A stretch of 8,623 bases of DNA. Origin: Opitutales bacterium (GTDB lineage Bacteria > Verrucomicrobiota > Verrucomicrobiia > Opitutales > Intestinicryptomonadaceae). Where the stretch lies: contig JAGBOM010000177.1 of NCBI GenBank assembly GCA_017633865.1, positions 1 to 8,623 on the forward strand. The letters run 5' to 3'. This document shows positions 1 through 4,382 of this stretch, piece by piece (positions within the stretch are counted from its first letter, which is position 1; each line of letters starts with the position of its first letter). Made by a program: the position numbers and the translations under genes. The notes beneath the pieces are model-generated. The model made no database searches. It saw only the letters and a program-made list of their open reading frames with translations, and was not told where the DNA came from.

Positions 1-232
1 AGTACGAGAGGACCGGGAATGACGCACCTCTGGTGTTCCGGTTGTCGTGTCAGCGGCAGCGCCGGGTAGCTAAGTGCGGAAGGGATAAGAGCTGAAAGCA
101 TCTAAGCTCTAAGCCCATCCCAAGATAAGACTTCCCCGAGGGGCCAAGTAGACCACTTGGTTGATAGGTCGGATGTGTAAGCGCAGCAATGCGTTGAGCT
201 AACCGATACTAATTGCCCGAAAGAGTTTGTTT
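1..232 (+). rRNA. rrl: 23S ribosomal RNA, 3' end (partial)
   Basis: This is the 3'-terminal part of the large-subunit rRNA. The window begins at AGTACGAGAGGACC, the universally conserved sarcin-ricin loop where elongation factors bind. It continues through the conserved domain VI blocks, including GATAGGTCGGATGTGTAAGC and GCGTTGAGCTAACC. The 3' boundary is set by analogy with the Escherichia coli end, about 20 bases after TACTAAT, so it is good to a few bases only. The 5' part of the gene lies outside the window. A short inverted repeat GTTTG/CAAAC (225-238) sits on the boundary and may belong to the processing stem. Confidence 0.97.
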
Positions 233-389
233 ACAAACGTTGCGAATTTTTTTAAAAAGGAAAAAGCTTGGCAGTTGGGTTTGTAAGAAAAGATCGTTAG
301 AGACTTTTTTCTAATTAAGCTGTGGAATTTAACTGCGGCAAGAGGGTTGGCACACGGTGAGAGCCGTGAGACTTACTTTTAGTTGACGA
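233..389 (+). other. 23S-5S internal transcribed spacer
   Basis: This spacer between the two rRNA genes is about 157 bases, AT-rich in its first half, and contains no tRNA-like cloverleaf or CCA end that I can see. A hairpin CACGG/CCGTG at 353-368 lies just before the 5S gene and could take part in processing of the precursor. No open reading frame is credible here. Confidence 0.75.
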
Positions 390-508
390 ATCTGGTGATC
401 ATAGGCGAGGGGAAACACACGTTCCCATCCCGAACACGCTCGTTAAGCCCTCAGCCGCCGATGGTAGTGCCGCCACGATGCGGCGCGAGAGTAGGTCGTT
501 GCCAGTAT
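390..508 (+). rRNA. rrf: 5S ribosomal RNA
   Basis: This is the 5S rRNA of the large ribosomal subunit. Hallmarks are the loop region CCCATCCCGAACACG (426-440), the GTTAAGCCC block and the conserved 3' half CCGATGGTAGT followed by GCGCGAGAGTAGGTCG. The ends pair to form helix I: CTGGTGA at 392-398 against TTGCCAG at 499-505. Length is about 119 nt, normal for the family; each end is uncertain by two or three bases. It is transcribed with the 23S gene upstream and followed by an intrinsic terminator. Confidence 0.95.
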
Positions 509-511
509 TAT

Positions 512-554
512 GAGGCGCTTGTTTCGAAAGAAGCAAGCGCCTCTCTTGTTTTTA
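512..554 (+). terminator. Intrinsic terminator of the rRNA operon
   Basis: GAGGCGCTTG (512-521) pairs perfectly with CAAGCGCCTC (534-543). The stem extends inward by T-G, T-A, T-A and C-G pairs to a GAAA tetraloop at 526-529, about 14 bp in all. A T-rich tract (TCTTGTTTTT) follows at once. This is a classic rho-independent terminator four bases after the 5S gene. Confidence 0.93.
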
Positions 555-583
555 GGGTTGCGTACCTTTGGGAATTTTTAGGC

Positions 584-602
584 CGTTGCCAGATCACCGA
601 AG
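584..602 (+). repeat. Direct repeat, left copy (matches 920-938)
   Basis: CGTTGCCAGATCACCGAAG recurs at 920-938 with a single change (18 of 19 bases; C589 becomes T925). Its first nine bases, CGTTGCCAG, are also identical to the 3' arm of the 5S gene at 497-505. The two copies bracket the hairpin-rich block 603-919 and could be a target duplication, a relic of rRNA-operon tail duplication, or part of the repeat family. Confidence 0.7.
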
Positions 603-716
603 TTGCCAAAGGCAAGCTTCGGGGAAGCATAATTTGCGAAGCAAATTACCCCGAAGGGGCGAGACTGCGCGCATTTTTTGCAAAGCAAAAAAGCAATGCA
701 GCGAGTGCAACACCAC
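597..716 (+). repeat. Hairpin-rich tandem repeat, unit 1
   Basis: This is the first of two copies of a ~117-base unit, counted from AAGTTGCC at 600. It is a string of very short hairpins. Hairpin A pairs CCGAAGTTGCC (597-607) with GGCAAGCTTCGG (611-622, one bulge) around AAA. Hairpin B is TAATTTGC/GCAAATTA (630-648) around GAA. Hairpin C is CCCC/GGGG (649-659) around GAA. Hairpin D is TTTTTTGC/GCAAAAAA (674-692) around AAA. An alternative GCTTC-GGG-GAAGC (616-628) competes with hairpin A. No protein-coding signal is credible here. The function is unknown; candidates are a structured RNA, a REP-like dispersed element or a single-stranded DNA structure. Confidence 0.8.
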
Positions 717-824
717 AAGTTGCCGAAGGCAAGCTTCGGGGAAGCATAATTTGGGAAGCGAATTACCCCGCAGGGGCGACAACAGCGCGGATTTTGCGAA
801 GCAAAACCAAGCGAGGGAGTGCAA
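717..824 (+). repeat. Hairpin-rich tandem repeat, unit 2
   Basis: This second copy is offset by 117 bases from unit 1. The first ~62 bases carry only about four substitutions. The remainder is more diverged, with small indels, but ends in the same GAGTGCAA motif. Hairpins persist despite the changes: CCCC-GCA-GGGG (766-776), TAATTTG/CGAATTA (747-765, one T-G pair) and TTTTGC-GAA-GCAAAA (792-806), the last extended by GG/CC across a bulged A. Retained pairing with changed bases suggests the structure, not the sequence, is what is kept. Confidence 0.78.
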
Positions 825-830
825 TTATGG

Positions 831-865
831 GGCGCGGATTGGGTAAAACCAGTCCGCGCCTCTCT
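831..865 (+). terminator. Second terminator-like hairpin, weak T-tract
   Basis: GGCGCGGATTGG (831-842) pairs with CCAGTCCGCGCC (849-860) in a 12-bp stem with one T-G pair and a GTAAAA loop. The bases after it, TCTCTGCGTCT, are only modestly T-rich. The 10-mer GCGCCTCTCT at 856-865 is identical to 537-546 in the rRNA terminator, suggesting shared ancestry. It may be a back-up terminator or a decayed copy. Confidence 0.5.
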
Positions 866-919
866 GCGTCTATATACAGCGCAAAAGTAGCGACCTACTC
901 GAACAGAAAACCGCTTCGT

Positions 920-938
920 CGTTGTCAGATCACCGAAG
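920..938 (+). repeat. Direct repeat, right copy (matches 584-602)
   Basis: CGTTGTCAGATCACCGAAG matches 584-602 at 18 of 19 bases. It marks the right edge of the hairpin-rich block. The 90 bases that follow (939-1029) are strongly A/T-rich, with T-runs at 970-977 and 997-1003, and hold no gene I can support. Confidence 0.65.
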
Positions 939-1029
939 ACTGCAAAAAAAATGCCTAAAAAATCTAGTGTTTTTTTTGGTTTATAAATTGAGAATTGTTT
1001 TTTTATGTAGATTATGTTAAATTTATCAC

Positions 1030-1220
1030 ATGAAAAAATTTTATAAAGACTCCGAGCTGGAGCAGATGTCGTTCCATGATAGCTCTATTTGGGGCTTTTC
1101 TTTCGGCGGGCGCGGGGTCGAACGAGCCTTTATCCGTTTCGGTTTGACTTCGATATTCTTGATGGAGTATATATAATTACAAAAAAACAAGTTGTTATTT
1201 TGTTTCTAAGGCGTCCATGA
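1030..1220 (+). pseudogene. Short ORF, probably a frameshifted gene remnant
   Basis: An ORF of 48 codons runs from ATG 1030 to TAA 1174-1176. It begins MKKFYKDSELEQMSFHDSS, which looks like real protein sequence. Around 1137-1140 the reading appears to leave frame. The frame starting at 1140 reads RFDFDILDGVYIITKKQ and ends in TGA 1218-1220, overlapping the start of the next gene. The combined product would be only about 60 residues. I do not recognise the family with confidence; the FHD motif followed by an alternating F-D-F-D segment recalls small hypothetical proteins of that pattern, but this is memory and not a search. The T/A-rich upstream region offers no clear promoter. A good promoter for the following gene lies inside the remnant, consistent with lost coding constraint. 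Confidence 0.35.
1144..1173 (+). promoter_or_regulatory. Predicted sigma70-type promoter for the GT25 gene
   Basis: TTGACT (1144-1149, 5 of 6 to the -35 consensus) is followed after 18 bases by TATATA (1168-1173). An exact TATAAT lies four bases further on at 1172-1177. Transcription would start near 1180-1185, leaving a leader of about 35 bases with TAAGG (1207-1211) as a ribosome binding site before ATG 1217. This is prediction by eye only. Confidence 0.5.
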
Positions 1221-2065
1221 AATCTCCCAACTTTAAAATATTCGTCATCAATCTTGACAGATCGGCATCGCGGTGGGAAAAAATGCGAGCACAGCTTGAA
1301 GATCTCGGATTGCCGTACGAACGATTTTCCGCCATTGACGCACAAAAGGTTCCGGACGAATTTTTGAACAAATATTATTCCGCTAAACTAAACAGGGAGA
1401 AATATTATGTTTCGCTTAGCAAGTCGGAAATCGCCTGCTATATAAGCCACTTGAAGCTGTGCGAAAAAATCGTAGCCGAAAATCTCGACTATGCGATAAT
1501 ACTTGAAGACGACATTGTCCTTAATGGCTTGTTTAAGCTTGTTCCGTTCGCGCTTAATTCAATTAAAAATTGGAACTATATAAAACTGATTGCGCCGTTT
1601 AAAAGCAAGAAAATAGTATCGCGCGAGAGTGTTGATTTTGAATTTCCCGCGGCCTGCGGAACGGATAATGCGGCATTAAAATATGATTCAAACGCTTGCG
1701 AAGCCGCAGCGGCTACAAAGGGCAAAGCGAATTCCCCAAAATTCGAACTTGTCTGTTGGAGGAAGCCGCCGGCTGGAACACAGGCATACGCAATCACAAA
1801 AGACGGGGCAAGCGAATTTATCTCAAAAAGGTCGCGCTTTTATCGCCCGGTAGATATGGATTTGCAATTCACTTGGGAAACTAATCTCGAAATTATGGGG
1901 CTTATGCCGCAAAGTTGTGAAATTGTCGACATCGCTTCGCAAATCACGCGCAGGAAAGACTATCACTATCCCTTCGCGAGGCTGTTTTACAAACTAAAAT
2001 ACATTGTTTGCTCGCTAAAGAATCGAAGAAATGCGGGGGCTAAAATACACAGTTTTAAGGCGTAG
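1217..2065 (+). CDS. Glycosyltransferase family 25 (LPS-type)
   Basis: This 282-residue cytoplasmic glycosyltransferase is likely to add a sugar, often beta-linked galactose in this family, to a lipid-linked or LPS-core acceptor. Family 25 signs are the N-terminal FVINLDRSASRWEKM (residues 9-23), the SEIACYISHLKLCEKI block (70-85), the metal-binding ILEDDIVL (95-102, EDD at 97-99), GTQAYAITKDGASEF (187-201) and PVDMDLQF (211-218). There is no signal peptide or membrane segment. Residues ~137-178 look like an extra, alanine-rich insert (CEAAAATKGK) between the conserved blocks, encoded by hairpin-rich DNA. The start is supported by TAAGG five bases upstream. It is first in a run of three transferase genes on the same strand. 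Donor and linkage cannot be read from sequence. Confidence 0.9.
   Translation: MKSPNFKIFVINLDRSASRWEKMRAQLEDLGLPYERFSAIDAQKVPDEFLNKYYSAKLNREKYYVSLSKSEIACYISHLKLCEKIVAENLDYAIILEDDIVLNGLFKLVPFALNSIKNWNYIKLIAPFKSKKIVSRESVDFEFPAACGTDNAALKYDSNACEAAAATKGKANSPKFELVCWRKPPAGTQAYAITKDGASEFISKRSRFYRPVDMDLQFTWETNLEIMGLMPQSCEIVDIASQITRRKDYHYPFARLFYKLKYIVCSLKNRRNAGAKIHSFKA
1694..1745 (+). repeat. Short hairpin cluster within the GT25 gene
   Basis: Three small inverted repeats lie end to end: GCTT-GCG-AAGC (1694-1704), AGCCG-CAG-CGGCT (1702-1714, sharing three bases with the first) and CGAATT/AATTCG (1728-1745). They coincide with the alanine-rich insert of the protein. TTGCGAAGC at 1696-1704 also occurs in hairpin B of the repeat near the rRNA operon (634-642), and AGCGAATT occurs in both. 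Common origin is possible but not shown. Confidence 0.4.
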
Positions 2066-2148
2066 TTCGGCTTGCGCGGCGGGCGGATGCCGCCGAATCG
2101 GGAACGATAGGCTTTTGGCTCTTTAAATGGAGGAGTTGTGTTGGTGCA
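2066..2148 (+). other. Intergenic gap, GC-rich imperfect hairpin
   Basis: This 83-base gap holds TTCGGC (2066-2071) and GCCGAA (2092-2097), with alternative pairings of GCGGC and GCCGC between them. No T-tract follows directly, so it is not a convincing terminator; it may be an attenuator or a messenger-stabilising element. GGAGG at 2129-2133 is the only Shine-Dalgarno candidate for the next gene, but lies about 15 bases before its ATG, longer than usual. Confidence 0.35.
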
Positions 2149-3054
2149 ATGAGCATAGACGGGAAAAATACAGTTATTCGGCTGCAAGGGGGGCTGGGCA
2201 ACCAGATGTTTCAGTACGCCTTCGGGCGCGCTCTCTCTTTGCGCAACAATTCCGACTTATATTTAGACGTATCCGCCTTAAACCCGAAAAAAAACCGCGG
2301 ATATTCTTTGGACAATTTTCTTCTCAATGCTAAATTTGCGACGCCGCCGATTTTAAAATCGGCAATCACTCCGCATTTCGCGTTAAAAAAGAAACTTTGG
2401 AAGGCGCTGAAAATACCGTTTAAATATGCGCCTACGCATATTGTTGAAAAGAGATTTTCATACAGCGCGGAGATTGCCGAAACAAAAACGTCGGCATATT
2501 TCGACGGATATTGGCAGACCGAGAAATATTTTGCGGACTGTCCCGATATAATCAGGGGGGATTTTGCGTTTCGCAATGAATCCGAACTGCAAAAACATCC
2601 GCAGTACGGCGAAATTTGCGGCTCCGATTCGGTCGCGCTTCATATTCGCCGCGGCGACTATGTAAAAAATCCCAAATACCGAAAGCTCCTGTATGTCTGC
2701 ACTCTCGAATACTATAAGCGCGCGATTGCATATTTGCGGGAAAGGCATTCGGGCTTGAAGTTTTTTATCGCCTCTGACGACCATAAATGGGTCGCGGAAA
2801 ACTTCGATTTGTCCGCGGAATTTCGGCTGATAGAATCCAAAAGCGCAATTGAGGATTTTTTCCTGATGAGCCGCTGCCGGCATAATATTATTTCGAATTC
2901 TTCGTTCAGCTGGTGGAGCGCGTGGCTGAACGGCAATCCGCAAAAAACGGTTATCGCCCCGGATGCATGGTTCGCCGCCCGGGCGAGAATGGACTATTCG
3001 GACATTCTTCCGGGCGGATGGATTAAAATCGCAACAACCAGTCAAAGCAAATGA
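2149..3054 (+). CDS. Alpha-1,2-fucosyltransferase, family GT11
   Basis: This 301-residue enzyme transfers fucose from GDP-fucose to the 2-OH of a terminal galactose, the step that makes an H-type antigen. GT11 signatures are all present: IRLQGGLGNQMFQYAFGRAL (10-29), YFDGYWQTEKYF (117-128), the nucleotide-binding LHIRRGDY (164-171), FFIASDD (205-211) and ISNSSFSWWSAWLN (248-261). Length is typical for bacterial members such as those of Helicobacter and E. coli O-antigen loci. It has no membrane segment and should act at the cytoplasmic face on lipid-linked glycan. ATG 2149 is the only in-frame start before the GGLGNQ motif, though its GGAGG lies ~15 bases away. It is followed by a GT6 gene whose family usually needs exactly this fucosylated galactose. 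No GDP-fucose synthesis genes are in the window. Confidence 0.94.
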   Translation: MSIDGKNTVIRLQGGLGNQMFQYAFGRALSLRNNSDLYLDVSALNPKKNRGYSLDNFLLNAKFATPPILKSAITPHFALKKKLWKALKIPFKYAPTHIVEKRFSYSAEIAETKTSAYFDGYWQTEKYFADCPDIIRGDFAFRNESELQKHPQYGEICGSDSVALHIRRGDYVKNPKYRKLLYVCTLEYYKRAIAYLRERHSGLKFFIASDDHKWVAENFDLSAEFRLIESKSAIEDFFLMSRCRHNIISNSSFSWWSAWLNGNPQKTVIAPDAWFAARARMDYSDILPGGWIKIATTSQSK

Positions 3055-3158
3055 TTATTACTCATATCAGTCGAAAAATATAAAGGAACAAGGGGATTTC
3101 CGCCCGCCGTGGAAATCATCGTGCCTCCGCAACAAAAATCCAAAAACAATTAAATGTC
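3055..3158 (+). other. Intergenic gap with a short hairpin
   Basis: This 104-base spacer contains GATTTCC (3095-3101) paired with GGAAATC (3111-3117) around a nine-base GC-rich loop. No T-tract follows and no clear promoter is visible, so read-through from the fucosyltransferase gene is the simplest view. The ATG at 3159 has no evident Shine-Dalgarno sequence. Confidence 0.35.
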
Positions 3159-3980
3159 ATGAAAATCGCAATCCTTTACATCGTAACCGGGCGCTACAAG
3201 ATTTTTTTCAAAGGTTTTTATGATAGCTTTGAGAAAAATTTTTTGCCGGCTGCCGAAAAACATTTTTTCGTTTTTACCGACACGCCCTCAGATCCCGAAT
3301 TTAAGCGGGAAAATGTTTCAACCATAAAACGCGACGCCAAGGGCTTCCCGTTCGACACGCTTGACAGATTCGGGATGTTTTGCTCTATCAAGCCGGAGTT
3401 GGAAAAATTCGACTACATATTCTTTTTAAACGCAAATCTTGTTTGCGAGGAAATTGTGGGGGAAGAAATTTTGCCGAATCCGGAAACGGAATCCGGGCTT
3501 GTTTGCGCGGCGCGTCCGTTGATGTCGGCGCTTGATAGCCGTTCCTTCCCGTACGAACGCAACGAAAAAAGCACCGCATACATTCCTTTTGGGGAGGGGC
3601 GAGTCTATGTTCAGGGCGGCTTCATCGGGGGAGAGGCGGGGGCGTTTTTGAAAATGTCCAAAATTCTCGCCGATAATATTAGCTGTGATTTGAAAAACGG
3701 GATAGTCGCCGTATGGCATGACGAATCACATTTGAACAGATATGTTATGGATTTGCAGGTTAAACTTTTGGGGTTAAGCTATTTATGCCCGGATACTAAA
3801 AAATACCGAAAACGCTGCAGGCGCTCGGGTCAAAATCCAAAAGTCATACTTCTTGAAAAAAGCAGCTATAAATACGGCGGAATAGATTACCTGAGGGGCA
3901 GGAGGGATAATCGAATCGGAATGCTCGAGTATATATTATGGAAATATTTTAGGTGCATATATAAGATGTTCAAAAAATAG
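3159..3980 (+). CDS. Family GT6 alpha-1,3-GalNAc/Gal transferase (ABO type)
   Basis: This 273-residue retaining transferase belongs to the family of human blood-group A and B enzymes, which add alpha-1,3-GalNAc or Gal to Fuc-alpha-1,2-Gal. Seen in order: KIAILYIVTGRYKIFFKGFY (2-21), HFFVFTD (35-41), DYIFFLNANLVC (85-96), PYERNEKSTAYIPFGEG (131-147), YVQGGFIGG (150-158) and VAVWHDESHLNRY (183-195). The metal-binding DXD of animal enzymes is replaced by NAN (91-93), as known for most bacterial GT6 proteins. Glu189 in WHDESHLN matches the key human Glu303. Gly154 aligns with human residue 268 (Gly in A, Ala in B), favouring UDP-GalNAc; this is inference. It lacks the membrane anchor and stem of vertebrate forms. 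The C-terminus is Lys/Arg-rich and may touch the membrane. The neighbouring GT11 gene would supply its acceptor. Confidence 0.93.
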   Translation: MKIAILYIVTGRYKIFFKGFYDSFEKNFLPAAEKHFFVFTDTPSDPEFKRENVSTIKRDAKGFPFDTLDRFGMFCSIKPELEKFDYIFFLNANLVCEEIVGEEILPNPETESGLVCAARPLMSALDSRSFPYERNEKSTAYIPFGEGRVYVQGGFIGGEAGAFLKMSKILADNISCDLKNGIVAVWHDESHLNRYVMDLQVKLLGLSYLCPDTKKYRKRCRRSGQNPKVILLEKSSYKYGGIDYLRGRRDNRIGMLEYILWKYFRCIYKMFKK

Positions 3981-4273
3981 CTTTTAAGGCCAATTCGGCG
4001 GCGCAAATTCATAACTAATTTGAGGCTTCTAAAAAATTTTCGGATTCACTTTATAAAAAGCGCTTGCAAAAACGAAATTATCCCGCGCCTGAGTTTTTTT
4101 TGGCCGATATTTTCCGTAAATAATAATTAGGCTGCTTGCCCAAAAGGCGGGGCGGGCGCTCTTGCGCGCGGTTTTGTTATAGGGGGCGCAAACGCGCGCT
4201 TGATGTTGCCGTACATGGCCTTGAATCGGCGGTTCCTTATAGCGTGCGCGCAAAGAGTTTTGGTCGTTTGGGG

Positions 4274-4302
4274 TTGACTTTAAAATAACTAAATAGGATA
4301 TT
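4274..4302 (+). promoter_or_regulatory. Predicted promoter for the GT2-glf-GT2 operon
   Basis: TTGACT (4274-4279) is separated by 17 bases from GATATT (4297-4302, 4 of 6 to TATAAT). Transcription would begin near 4309 and give a ~75-base leader before ATG 4383. It uses the same TTGACT -35 as the promoter before the GT25 gene. Prediction by eye. Confidence 0.45.
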
Positions 4303-4346
4303 AACTTGCTTAATAAAATATCAATATCATTTTATTGGGCGCAATC

Positions 4347-4363
4347 TTTCGGGGCTCCCGAAA
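4347..4363 (+). promoter_or_regulatory. Leader hairpin before the GT2 operon
   Basis: TTTCGGG (4347-4353) pairs perfectly with CCCGAAA (4357-4363) around GCT, a 7-bp stem ending 19 bases before ATG 4383. It is followed by AGCGTTGG, not a T-tract, so it is not a terminator. Its position in the predicted 5' leader suggests a role in translation or messenger stability. No Shine-Dalgarno sequence follows it. Confidence 0.35.
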
Positions 4364-4382
4364 AGCGTTGGCAATATAAATA

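Larger units (their letters stand above)
3981..4382 (+). other. 402-base gap between two gene sets
   Basis: No gene is supported here. The left part is AT-rich, with a weak inverted repeat CAAATT/AATTTG (4004-4022) and a T8 run at 4094-4101 lacking a good stem. The middle (about 4130-4260) is GC-rich with many GCGC steps, unlike its surroundings. On the minus strand it is open for 74 codons (4253 to 4029) without recognisable protein features. The right part carries a promoter and leader hairpin for the next gene. The composition shift suggests remnant DNA from an earlier insertion or deletion. Confidence 0.5.

Noticed and set aside
233..389. tRNA in the 23S-5S spacer
   Set aside because: No cloverleaf, TTC loop or acceptor stem was found.
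594..824. Minus-strand ORF over the hairpin repeats
   Set aside because: It is an internal echo of the tandem repeat with no start signal or domain.
600..824. CRISPR array
   Set aside because: There are only two long, imperfect, directly adjacent units with no spacers and no cas genes in view.
383..958. Plus-strand ORF of 191 codons covering the 5S gene and repeats
   Set aside because: It overlaps the 5S rRNA and terminator. Its protein simply repeats because the DNA does, and shows no natural composition.
2066..2097. Terminator after the GT25 gene
   Set aside because: The GC-rich pairing is imperfect and has competing alternatives, and no T-tract follows it.
2127..2333. ORF starting at the GGAGG before the fucosyltransferase gene, possibly a leader peptide
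   Set aside because: It overlaps the fucosyltransferase in another frame for most of its length and lacks its own ribosome binding site.
2458..3045. Minus-strand ORF of 195 codons opposite the fucosyltransferase
   Set aside because: It lies wholly antisense to a gene with complete GT11 motifs and has no recognisable domain.
4029..4253. Minus-strand ORF in the intergenic gap as a transposase or GT fragment
   Set aside because: No motif is recognisable, there are no terminal inverted repeats and no start signal, so it is noted only as part of the gap.
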